A stretch of DNA of 38,810 bases from Bradyrhizobium hipponense (GTDB lineage: Bacteria > Pseudomonadota > Alphaproteobacteria > Rhizobiales > Xanthobacteraceae): NCBI RefSeq assembly GCF_008123965.1, contig NZ_VSTH01000105.1, forward strand, positions 1 to 38,810, written 5' to 3'. The notes under the pieces are model-generated. The model ran no database searches and had not been told where the DNA came from. It saw only the letters and a list, made by a program, of their open reading frames with translations. Made by a program: the position numbers and the translations under genes. Below, in pieces: positions 16,879-25,549 of the stretch; within the stretch, counting starts at the first letter, position 1; every line of letters starts with the position of its first letter.

Positions 16879-16977
16879 AATTGTTTCTTGAATGGGTCAC
16901 TCCATTTGCTTGCGCTTCTTCAGCACCCCTGCCAGCGAATTCGTTGACTACTGTGAGGTGCGGTCAATTCGGAATAG

Positions 16978-17175
16978 CTAGGATTCCGGTTCCGGCGTCG
17001 ACCCAGACGAGGACACCACCGAAATTCTGGAAGCTTTGATCTTGCGCTTGAGCGCCCGCCTTTTCATGGTCGCCGTCAATCGAGCTTTCTCAGTCCTCTC
17101 TTTCGATGTGTTCAGAGGTGGGTTGCGAACCGATAGCCTCAAACTGGACATGCTGCTCTCCTTCATTTTCCTCAT
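16978..17175 (-). CDS. Very basic small hypothetical protein
   Basis: A 65-residue frame rich in Lys, Arg and Ser (TMKRRALKRKIKASR), ending PEPES. A ribosome-like GGAGAGCAG lies upstream of an internal ATG at 17151. I do not recognise it. It may be real or chance; no homologous context helps. Confidence 0.25.
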   Translation of the reverse strand: MRKMKESSMSSLRLSVRNPPLNTSKERTEKARLTATMKRRALKRKIKASRISVVSSSGSTPEPES

Positions 17176-17387
17176 ATGTGTCGATTGAGGCCGCAGCTCA
17201 CCTATTGCCTCCTATCGCGAGTTGAGTGGGCTTCCACGGTGGCTTGCCTCTCTTGGCCGTTTAAATCAGTCAGCCCTCTGGAGGGCAGGCGCAATCGATG
17301 AGCCTCTCCAGAGCAGGGATCTCGTTATCTGGCCTCCATTGCGCAGAAAATTCGAGCGGCTCGGCCCGCGGAAGTGTTCCTGATCGC

Positions 17388-17732
17388 TCAGCCGTAGTCA
17401 GGTCGAATTGGGAATCGTTGCCTGAATTCAAGCATGGCACGCAGATTTCTGGCGCTGAGAGACCTCCATGCTTTCGAGTATGAACCGCGCGATACGAAAA
17501 AAACTACGACTTGCGGCTGTCGACGAATGCCAGCGTTCGACCGCTCAAAAATCGCAATACCCACGAGATGCTGGAGTTGTCGTATCGAGCGGCTAAGGGT
17601 TTGACGAGATTCGTCAGCCGCCTGTCGGAGACTTCCGAAGTCCTCGGCTATAACAGCATAGCGAAGTTGCCGAGGATCAAGGTTCGGAATTCGAGGTGCT
17701 TCGATAGACAGTCGCGAGCCTGGATCATCCAT
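17388..17732 (-). pseudogene. LysR-family regulator remnant
   Basis: The N-terminal DNA-binding half reads LDPRQLRYAVIAEDFGSLRQ, then TLSRSIRQLQHLVGIAIFERS, and soon jumps to LSARNLRAMLEFRQRFP of the effector-domain start. The intervening part is deleted or scrambled and the rest is absent. The same strings (SLRQAAE, LSAGNLRATL, HRFP) occur in the intact LysR gene 1 kb away, so this is probably a decayed paralogue. Confidence 0.7.
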
Positions 17733-18736
17733 CGCACACTTACCAAACTAATCGAAGGTAGCTGTGCGCATGGATTGTGACGATTTTTAGTTGTGTGGGA
17801 CGGTCCGCCAGCGGCCGAGCTCGGCCAGATGACCCGCCGCGATCCCCGCGGCTTTGCATGCTCAGCACAGGCTCACATTCGGGATTGCGAAAGATGGTTC
17901 CAGTCGAGATCAATGCACTGCTCATGATCGACCGACTACGCACAAATGTTTGAGAGATTCGATGCATTTGCGAAGCGCTCCCTGTTACTCTGAGACAGTC
18001 GCCGCTCAAGGCATCTCGCGGACCTGCATCGGGCTTACCTCATCGGCCGCTGCCATGCTGCAAGACGCGCTCAGATTGTAGCCCGGGCCCAACGAGGGCG
18101 GATGTCATCCATCGCAAAACCAGGGCGCTTCATCAAACTATTCGATGTCTGTTGCGTGATGCGAGATCGTGAATCTAGCTATCGATCAGGGCGGATGCTT
18201 TGAGACACGCCGTCCGACGTTACGCGCTGATCCGGGTATAGCCGGAGCTGTCGCGCTCACATCGAGCTAGGCGCCAACAACCGACGCACCTATTTGGTTT
18301 CGCTTGCGCCAACAAGGGAGTTTCCACCGTGCTCGAAAATCCGCATCTGAGCGCCGGAGATCAAGTCCGACAAGGGTGAGAGCATGCGCGCTTCCTGCGT
18401 TCTGGCCTTCGCGATTACACGAGGCGTCGCGCGTTGCGCTAGTCCGGCGATGTTGCGTCATCGTGATTGAAGCGCTAAGGCGCTCGCGCGCTATACACGC
18501 CCCGAAGCGTTTCCTGCGCGTTGCGCGGCGATCCGGCTTCGTCGCATTCGCGTGTCGGAGCGGCGCGCTCCGTCACGCTTTTGCGAAACCTGATTAGACT
18601 AGCTAGATCAGAGTCCAGCGGTCGATGGGCCTTGGCGCGACGAGCTCGTGATTGGTGGCGCAATCAGCACTTGAGCCAACCAATAAGTCGGATTGGAGAT
18701 GACCATCTGGAGATTCCACGATAGCCTCATGCGATA
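17733..18736. other. About 1 kb without recognisable gene
   Basis: Only short frames in all six readings, none with a family I recognise; no tRNA, no nod box and no -24/-12 element found by eye. It separates the trb debris from the phosphonate region. Confidence 0.4.
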
Positions 18737-19644
18737 TCAAGCGGCTTTCGGAAGGGTGGCCTTTTTACAAAGGCGGACTAGCCAACGGCAAAACGCACGA
18801 GAAATTTCGGGATTGTCACTGCGGTCGACCGCATAGGCCCGATAGTGCATGCCGCTGGGAGCACGTGATCCTGGTATCACATGTAGAGCGCCCCCGCGCA
18901 CCAGATCGCTGACAATGATTTCGGGCGCTACCAGAAGGCATTTCCCGTCATGACCGCCGGTAGGGCCATATAATTGTGATCATAACGCGCCCCCGAGCTT
19001 ATGTCTTTAGTGGTCAGGTTCATCGCCCGCAGCCATGTGGGCAGTATGTCGGGCCGGCATGTGATATTCAGAATCGGCATTGCGCGAACAATCGAGAGGC
19101 CTTTACCATCGACGTGATTTGGAGAGCCCACACAGACCAGTTGCTCGTTGTAGATTTCCCAATCGTCGGCCGGTTCGACGATGGAAAGATCTCGTGTAAT
19201 CAGGATGTCGAAATCGTCGGAGGATATCGGCAGCGACAGTGAGCTGATAACATCCACGATGACGCCGCTCATTTCAGCGTAAAATGCCTGGAGATTCGGA
19301 ATCAGAAGAGAGTACGCGAAGGTCGAAAGCGACGTGCGGACCACAAGCCGATTGACGTCTGGCCGATCCCGCCGGCGCATTCTCTTAGCGGTGAAGCACA
19401 CGGTGTCTAGCGGCTCGGCGACTGTGTTCGCAAAGAGCCGTCCGAATTCCGTCAATTCGCTCCGCTTGCCGCGTCGTTGCATGAGGTCTGTGCCCAGATG
19501 GTCCTGCAGCACGGCCAGGTAGCGGCTGATGGAGCTCTGGGTCATTCCCAATGCGTGAGCCGCGCGCGTGACGCTTCCTTCTCGCGCGATCGTCACGAAC
19601 ACGCGGATCGCGTTGAGGGGCACTTCATTGTCTTCGGTGGCCAT
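18737..19644 (-). pseudogene. LysR-family regulator (GcvA-like) with a single-base frameshift near the 3' end
   Basis: Residues 1-238 are a normal LysR protein: LNAIRVFVTIAREGSVTRAA, GMTQSSISRYLAVLQDHLGTDL and an effector domain. The frame ends at GNAFW-stop (18928). Shifting by one base there continues as APEIIVSDLVRGGALHVIPG, then MHYRAYAVDRSDNPEISRAF and a natural stop at 18737. One missing T (GCC TTC TTG GTA expected) explains it. The gene lies downstream of, and on the same strand as, the hydrolase and aminotransferase genes; in Variovorax a LysR gene (palR) accompanies palAB, so it is the likely pathway regulator. Loss of the last 65 residues may inactivate it or change inducer response; a sequencing error is possible. 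Confidence 0.8.
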
Positions 19645-19847
19645 CTTCTATTCCGGAAAATTGTCGCCAGTTCTTACTGGCAGCAGGCCACGACAAAATG
19701 AAAGTTCCCAGCACATTATTCGATGGCTGTCGCCGGATTACTGCTTATAAACGATATATCGCGCACAAAAACGGCCTAAGCCAAAACGAACGGCGTAATG
19801 GCCTATCGCGCTGAAAACCTCGCCATTCGCGGCGCGGCTGGAACGGA

Positions 19848-20720
19848 TCAGCAAAGGAAGCGAGATTCGGCTGATTTAATCTCGTCCATCCTCTGAAGTC
19901 TAAAAATGTCCTCCACCGGCAGAATGTCCTTGTGAACGTTCTGGACGCCGCCATCGGCGATGATCCGGCGGAAGGTCTCCTGCATGCCAGTTGCAGCAGC
20001 GCGGATCCCGTAGTTGCCGTAGATCGCCATGCGGATATTGCCGAGTGCCTTGACGCGCTCGGCATTGAGTTCCGGGTAGGCGTTCGGCACGATCGCCAGC
20101 GGCACCGATCCGGTCCAGGCACGCGAAAAGCTTTCGATCTCTGAAGGATCTTTCTTTTTCGAATGGATCAAGATCATGTCGGCGCCAGCGTCCACATAGG
20201 CTTGCGCACGCTGCAGGGCTTCGGTTTCGCCGAGGCCTGCGATCAGCGCTTCGGTGCGGGCGATCACGAGAAAATCCGGATCCTGTCTTGTTGTGACGGC
20301 GGCCGCGATTTTGCCCTTGAACTCCTCAATGCGCAGCAGTTCCTGGCGCCCACCGGCAACGAGGCTCGTCACTTTCGGAAAGGTCTTGTCTTCGATGACG
20401 ACGGCGCTCGCACCGGCCCGCTCGTATTCGCCGATCGCATGGATGACATTGATTGCGTTGCCGTAGCCCGTATCGATATCGGCGACGATCGGCAGCGTCG
20501 TGCGTCCGGCGATCGCCCGCAGCATGTCGAGATGCTGGGTCATCGAGATCAGGCTCATGTCCGGCAGGCCGTAAAGCGCCGACAACTCGAAGCCGGAGGC
20601 CCACAGGCCATCGAATCCGGCTTCTTCGGCGAGGATCGCCGAAAGCGGGCTGTGGGCGGCCATGATGTGGACAAGGCTGGTCTCGGCCATGCGAGCGCGA
20701 AGGCGTTTGGCAGGGGACAT
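19848..20720 (-). CDS. palA: Phosphonopyruvate hydrolase (PalA-like)
   Basis: Member of the PEP mutase/isocitrate lyase superfamily, predicted to cleave phosphonopyruvate to pyruvate and phosphate. I start it at ATG 20720 (290 residues), 11 bases after the aminotransferase stop; the frame is open upstream only as a shadow of that gene. Mg-binding aspartates are D81 and D83 (VADIDTGYGN), the gating loop starts at E110-D111-K112 and reads EDKTFPKVTSL, and R155 lies in ARTEALIAG. Position 118 is Thr, as I recall for Variovorax Pal2 hydrolase, whereas biosynthetic PEP mutases have Asn in EDKx5NS. The flanking strings GFELSALYGLPD and GRQELLRIEEFKGKIAA also match my memory of the hydrolase. A PEP mutase is the alternative but less likely. 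Confidence 0.85.
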   Translation of the reverse strand: MSPAKRLRARMAETSLVHIMAAHSPLSAILAEEAGFDGLWASGFELSALYGLPDMSLISMTQHLDMLRAIAGRTTLPIVADIDTGYGNAINVIHAIGEYERAGASAVVIEDKTFPKVTSLVAGGRQELLRIEEFKGKIAAAVTTRQDPDFLVIARTEALIAGLGETEALQRAQAYVDAGADMILIHSKKKDPSEIESFSRAWTGSVPLAIVPNAYPELNAERVKALGNIRMAIYGNYGIRAAATGMQETFRRIIADGGVQNVHKDILPVEDIFRLQRMDEIKSAESRFLC

Positions 20721-20731
20721 CTGGAGATCTT

Positions 20732-21931
20732 TCAGGACAGGGCTGCGCAGGCGGCGATGATGCGGTCGCAGGCGCGGGTGAGGTCCTCGAGCGATGAGGC
20801 GTAGGAAATGCGGATATAGGGCGAGGCCATAAATGCGCTTCCGGGCACGACGGCTACGGCGAATGCGTCGAGCAGGTACATGGCAAAATCGGTGTCGGTT
20901 TCGATCACCTTGCCGCCCGGTGTGCGCTTGCCGATAACACCCGCGCAAGAGGGAAAAACGTAGAAGGCGCCGTCCGGCACGCGACACGAAAGCCCCGCGG
21001 CCTGGTTCAGCTTGGCAACGACGAGGTCGCGGCGCTGCAGAAAGGCGCTCGCGAATTCCTGGATATGCTTCCGCCCGCCAGACAGCGCCTCGATGGCAGC
21101 ATATTGAGAAATCGAGCTGGTGTGTGAGGAGGTCTGGCCCTGGATGAGGTTCATGGCCTTGATCAGGGCCAGAGGCCCTGCGCCATAACCGACGCGCCAG
21201 CCAGTCATCGCGTCGGCCTTGGACACGCCGTTGACCGTCAGCGTGCGCTCGTAGAGGTCCGGCGCGACCGCCGCCATGGTGGCGAAGTCGGCGTTGTAGG
21301 TGAGCTGTTCATAAATGTCGTCGGAGAGCACATGGACATGGCCATGGCGGCGCAGCACCGCGGCAAGCGCGAGCAACTCGTTTCGGCTGTACACCGCACC
21401 GGTCGGATTGGACGGCGAGTTAAGCATGAGCCACTTGGTGCGCGGCGTGATGGCAGCTTCGAGCGCCTCGGGGCGCAGCTTGAAGCCATGGAATTCATCG
21501 CAGGCGACGAGAACCGGCTTGCCGCCGGCCAGCCGCACCATATCGGGATAGGAGACCCAGCACGGCGTCGGGGTCACCACCTCGTCGCCCGGATCGAGGC
21601 TGGCAAACAGCGCGTTGAAGACGACCTGCTTGGCGCCGCAGCCCACCGTGATCTGGTCGATACCGTAATCGAGCCCGTGATCGCGGCGGAAGCTCTCGCC
21701 GATCGCCTTGCGCAGCGGCTTGATACCGGCGACCGCCGTGTATTTCGTCCGCCCCTCGCGGATCGCCCGGATACCGGCTTCGCAGACAGCAGACGGCGTG
21801 TCGAAATCCGGTTCGCCCTGGCTGAGCGTGATCACATCGGCGCCCTGATCTTTCAGTTCGGCGGCGCGGGCCGTCATGGCCTTGGTTTCGGAGGGACGGA
21901 CGACATTGAGCCGTTCTGCAACGAGAGACAA
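20732..21931 (-). CDS. Class I/II aminotransferase, probably phosphonoalanine:2-oxoacid (PalB-like)
   Basis: A 399-residue fold-type I PLP enzyme of the aspartate aminotransferase family. The Schiff-base lysine is K238 in VNGVSKADAMTGWRVGYG; LNSPSNPTGAVYSR carries the conserved Asn, and SDDIYEQLTY the Asp/Tyr of the cofactor site. Alone, it could act on aspartate or related acids. Its position immediately before the phosphonopyruvate hydrolase suggests conversion of L-phosphonoalanine to phosphonopyruvate, as PalB does in Variovorax. That substrate is inference from context. The two genes form an operon on the minus strand, divergent from the ABC transporter. Confidence 0.75.
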   Translation of the reverse strand: MSLVAERLNVVRPSETKAMTARAAELKDQGADVITLSQGEPDFDTPSAVCEAGIRAIREGRTKYTAVAGIKPLRKAIGESFRRDHGLDYGIDQITVGCGAKQVVFNALFASLDPGDEVVTPTPCWVSYPDMVRLAGGKPVLVACDEFHGFKLRPEALEAAITPRTKWLMLNSPSNPTGAVYSRNELLALAAVLRRHGHVHVLSDDIYEQLTYNADFATMAAVAPDLYERTLTVNGVSKADAMTGWRVGYGAGPLALIKAMNLIQGQTSSHTSSISQYAAIEALSGGRKHIQEFASAFLQRRDLVVAKLNQAAGLSCRVPDGAFYVFPSCAGVIGKRTPGGKVIETDTDFAMYLLDAFAVAVVPGSAFMASPYIRISYASSLEDLTRACDRIIAACAALS

Positions 21932-22539
21932 GGTAGAATACCTGCGAAGTTCTAAGCAAAAATTCCCGACGGCCTCTACTCGCTCCTTGACGGGTTAACC
22001 AATCAGATTATCTCTTTTTCGAATGAAAGCATGGAGAATTACGATACTTTACGCCCGTCGCATCGACATGCCCTTCTTGCAGGCGCCATCCAGCAGTCGA
22101 AGCCATGAGCAAGCTCAGAAAGCTGATGACGTCGGTCACGGCTCGTCCCATCTCTGAAGATTTGAACGAGCACGTCTAGAAAAACATTGTGAGAGAGGTG
22201 CGCACGACGGTGCGGTTCGCTTCCGTTTTGTCGAAGATGGCTGGCCGAACTCCGGGTGATACCGAGGCCTTTGCCACCCGCGTCACGTTCGGTCCGCGAG
22301 ACATCTCTACCAAAGTGCGCACTACATTCACCGAATGCACTTATTTTCCGTCATTCTCCCTAGAACAGAACACGTAATCGCATCTGCGCATGTACATATC
22401 GAATTAGTCGATGGGCGTCATCCGACTGTAGCAATATGAGTTTCTAAGCTCTGGCACGCCAGCGTACACATACAAACGAGATGGATGATCTCGGTGCCGT
22501 GCTCCGCAAGGGTTTCATGACGATGTGGAGGTGACGGCG
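21932..22539. promoter_or_regulatory. Divergent control region between the aminotransferase and the ABC transporter
   Basis: About 600 bases with no convincing gene. It should contain promoters for both directions and, given the neighbouring LysR gene, a LysR operator; I cannot point to one by eye. TGGCACGCCAGCGTAC at 22452 resembles a -24 element but lacks the -12 GC. Confidence 0.4.
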
Positions 22540-23718
22540 ATGGCGTCCGTATCAATTGACGGCATCGATAAGAATTACGGCGCTACGTCCGTCTTGCGCA
22601 GTGTTTCGCTGTCGATAGCGGATGGCGAGTTCCTGACGCTGTTGGGACCATCGGGGTGTGGGAAGTCGACGCTGCTGCGTATCCTGGCGGGACTCGAGGT
22701 GCAGGATGCAGGTTCGCTCTCGATCGGCGAGCGGGCGGTCGACAACCTCAGGCCGAAGCGCCGGGACGTAGCGATGGTGTTCCAGTCCTACGCGCTCTAT
22801 CCCCATATGACGGTTGCCTCCAACATGGGCCTGCCGCTTCGAATGCGTCGGCTCTCGACCTTCCAGAGGCTTCCTCTTCTGGGCCGCCTGCTGCCGGGAA
22901 CAGCGCGGATCGCTGCCGAGATCGACGCGGAAGTCACCCGTACGGCCAAGTCCCTCGGCATCGGCCACCTGTTGGCCCGCAAACCGGGGCAGCTCTCCGG
23001 CGGCCAGCGCCAGCGCGTGGCGGTCGGCCGGGCAATGGTGCGCCATCCGGCCGTTTTCCTGATGGACGAGCCGCTGTCCAACCTCGACGCCAAGCTCCGT
23101 GTACAAATGCGCGCCGAGATTAAGGAGCTGCACCAGCGGCTCGGGGCCACCTTCGTCTATGTCACCCATGACCAAGCCGAGGCCATGACGCTGTCGGACC
23201 GGGTGGCGGTGATGCTCGACGGCGAGTTGTTGCAGGTCGCTCCGCCGCAGGAGATCTATGCCGATCCGGACGACCGGCGCGTCGCCGAATTCATCGGTTC
23301 GCCCAAGATCAACATGCTCGACGGCGTGGTGCGCGAACGTGGCCTGATTGATGTGGCCGGATCGACGCTTGCTATCGGGGCTGATGCGCTTGCCGGAGCG
23401 CATCTCACGCTCGGCATTCGCCCCGAGGCTTTTCATCTCGCCGAACGCGGCGGGCCGGGCGCACTGACCGGTTTCGTGCGCATGATCGAGCATATGGGCT
23501 CTGATCTCTTCGTCCATCTCGATCTGGCGGGCGGCGATCATCCGTTGATCGCAAGGCTGCTCGCCGAACGGGCGCCTGATATCGCCCCCGGCCAGACCCT
23601 ACACGTCGGCGTCAGGCCAGACCGTGTGCTTCTGTTTGATCGTAACGGGCGGCGTTTGCGCCAAGAAGTCGAATCCGGCCGGGCATCGGTCACGCCGATC
23701 CGGGAGGTAGCCCGATGA
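22540..23718 (+). CDS. ABC transporter ATP-binding protein, UgpC/MalK type
   Basis: A 392-residue ATPase of an importer of the carbohydrate/glycerol-phosphate (CUT1) class. Walker A is GPSGCGKST (about residues 36-44), the Q-loop lies in VFQSYALYPHM, the signature is LSGGQRQRV (about 152) and Walker B is FLMDEPLSNLDAK. A C-terminal OB-like domain (IGSPKINMLDGVV, GIRPEAFHLAE, VGVRPDRVLLFD) is typical of MalK/UgpC. There is an extra segment after the Q-loop region (LSTFQRLPLLGRLLPG). I start at ATG 22540, eight bases after GGAGG; GTG 22525 lacks a site. Its end overlaps the permease start by four bases. Confidence 0.92.
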   Translation: MASVSIDGIDKNYGATSVLRSVSLSIADGEFLTLLGPSGCGKSTLLRILAGLEVQDAGSLSIGERAVDNLRPKRRDVAMVFQSYALYPHMTVASNMGLPLRMRRLSTFQRLPLLGRLLPGTARIAAEIDAEVTRTAKSLGIGHLLARKPGQLSGGQRQRVAVGRAMVRHPAVFLMDEPLSNLDAKLRVQMRAEIKELHQRLGATFVYVTHDQAEAMTLSDRVAVMLDGELLQVAPPQEIYADPDDRRVAEFIGSPKINMLDGVVRERGLIDVAGSTLAIGADALAGAHLTLGIRPEAFHLAERGGPGALTGFVRMIEHMGSDLFVHLDLAGGDHPLIARLLAERAPDIAPGQTLHVGVRPDRVLLFDRNGRRLRQEVESGRASVTPIREVAR

Positions 23719-24688
23719 GCGAGCCTCTTGCTCTTACCGGCGCTCCCAACGAGCCATCTGCGACGGGTATCGTTCGAGCACTCCCATCCCCCGCCGCCGC
23801 TCCGGCCCGCAGGCGGGCCTTTACAGAAGCGCTGGCGGCTTGGGCGCTGGCCGGGCCGGCGGTCTTCTTTCTGCTCGCCCTGTTCTTCCTGCCGGTGATC
23901 GGCGTCTTTGTCATCGCGCTCACCGACTGGCAGTTCGGCGCGCTGACGCTCTCCTTTGTCGGCCTCGCCAACTTCCGCGAGGTCTTCGCTGACGATGGTT
24001 TTAGGGCCTCGCTCGTCAACACAATCGTCTACGTTCTGATCGTCGTGCCGGGCACCCTCGTCTTTGGCCTTCTGATTGCGCTTCTGATCGAAAGCGGAAA
24101 GTCCTGCCGCTCCTTTTACCGCGCCATCCACTTCCTGCCCTTCATGGCGACGCTCACGGCCATGGCGGTCGCTTGGGAAGCATTGCTGCATCCCACGATC
24201 GGCCTCGTCAACCAGACGCTCGCCGCAATCGGCCTGCCGACCGCCAACTGGCTGCGCGACGAGAATACGGCCCTCCCGGTGCTGGCCGTCATCGGTATCT
24301 GGCAGAACCTCGGCTACGCCATGGTGCTGTTTCTGGCGGGCCTGAAGAGCATCCCGCAGGATCTCTACGATGCTGCCGATATCGACGGTGCTGACCTTTG
24401 GCTCGACCGATTTCGCACCGTCACCTTACCGCTGCTCGGGCCGGTCTCGATGTTCGTCGTCATCGTCGTGGCGCTGAGGGCATTCGAGTCTTTCGACACC
24501 GTGAAAGTGCTTACCCAAGGCGGGCCCGGCCACGCATCTGAAATGCTGCTCTACACGCTATATCGGGAGAGCTTTGAGTATCTGCGCACCGGATATGGCG
24601 CCGCCGTTGCGACGTCTTTCTCGCCATCGTCGTGACCCTCACCCTCGCTCAAGCCCGGCTCATGGATAGGAAGGTGCATTACCAATGA
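23715..24688 (+). pseudogene. ABC transporter permease, UgpA/MalF type, frameshifted at the last membrane helix
   Basis: The frame runs from ATG 23715 to a stop at 24635 and encodes a normal CUT1 inner-membrane permease: first helix about ALAGPAVFFLLALFFLPVIG, a periplasmic part, and the cytoplasmic EAA loop DLYDAADIDGADLWLDRF. Near 24618 the frame changes: the protein ends TSFSPSS, while the other frame continues FLAIVVTLTLAQARLMDRK and stops at 24688 in the classic ATGA overlap with the next permease gene. One missing base (probably in GTC TTT) explains it. The final transmembrane helix is lost, so import is probably impaired, unless this is a sequencing error. Confidence 0.85.
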
Positions 24689-25533
24689 GCATCAACATGC
24701 ACCCCAACCGCTTGTTGCAGCCGTCCGCCATCGTCCGCCATGCGGTTCTGCTCACCACCGGCGCGCTCATCCTCGTCCCTTTCGTCTGGATGGTGTCGCT
24801 GTCGATCAAGCCACCCGGCGAGATCTTCCGCGCCTCCTTCTCCTTCTGGCCAGCGCAAATCTATGGCGTCGAGAACTACACCAAGGCGCTCACCGAAGCG
24901 CCGCTGCCGCGCTATATGGGCAATGGCCTGATCGTTTGTGCTCTGATCCTCGGCCTTCAGATCCTCGTATGCGCCCCTTGCGCCTATGCGCTCGCCAAGC
25001 TTCGCTTTCCCGGCCGCGACCTGCTCTTCGCCATGGTGTTGATCGGCCTGCTGCTGCCGCACCAGGTGCTCTCGCTGCCGCTCTTCGTCCTCAGTTACCA
25101 GCTTGGCATTCTCAACACGTATGCTGCGCTTATCTTCCCTTATGTGGTCTCGCCCTTCGGCATCTTCCTGTTCCGCCAGTTCTTCAAGACCATTCCCGAT
25201 GACGTGGTCCATGCCGCGCGGCTCGACGGTCTCTCAGAAATCGCGATCGTGTGGAAGATCATGGTGCCGATGGCGCTGCCGGCACTTGCCGCATTCTCGA
25301 TCTTCTCAATTGTCGGCCATTGGAATGATCTGTTCTGGCCACTGATTGCGGTACGGGACGAATCCCTGATGCCTCCGCCCCTCGGAATCATGGCTTTCAA
25401 GAGCGAAGAGTCCGGCAATGACTACGGCCCGCTGATGGCCGCATCGACCCTTATCGTTCTTCCCCTGGTCGTCGCTTTCCTTGCCGCTCAAAAGTGGTTC
25501 GTCGAAGGAATGACTGGCGGAGCCGTCAAGTAG
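24685..25533 (+). CDS. ABC transporter permease, UgpE/MalG type
   Basis: A 282-residue inner-membrane permease with six predicted helices, the first being VLLTTGALILVPFVWMVSL. The EAA loop is HAARLDGLSEIAIVWKIMVP, and the typical sequence SPFGIFLFRQFF precedes it. Length and order fit MalG/UgpE. Start ATG 24685 lies in the overlap with the natural end of the preceding permease gene. It should pair with that permease and the ATPase. Confidence 0.9.
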   Translation: MSINMHPNRLLQPSAIVRHAVLLTTGALILVPFVWMVSLSIKPPGEIFRASFSFWPAQIYGVENYTKALTEAPLPRYMGNGLIVCALILGLQILVCAPCAYALAKLRFPGRDLLFAMVLIGLLLPHQVLSLPLFVLSYQLGILNTYAALIFPYVVSPFGIFLFRQFFKTIPDDVVHAARLDGLSEIAIVWKIMVPMALPALAAFSIFSIVGHWNDLFWPLIAVRDESLMPPPLGIMAFKSEESGNDYGPLMAASTLIVLPLVVAFLAAQKWFVEGMTGGAVK

Positions 25534-25549
25534 GATCGTGGAGCGCCAA

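Noticed and set aside
20721..20987. 89-residue N-terminal extension of the phosphonopyruvate hydrolase
   Set aside because: It is an Arg/His-rich shadow of the overlapping aminotransferase; the conserved protein starts at ATG 20720.
22451..22466. TGGCACGCCAGCGTAC as a sigma-54 promoter for the ABC transporter
   Set aside because: The -24 half is perfect but the -12 position has TA instead of GC.
22552..23541. Long minus-strand open frame across the ABC ATPase gene
   Set aside because: Antisense shadow of a gene with clear Walker and signature motifs.
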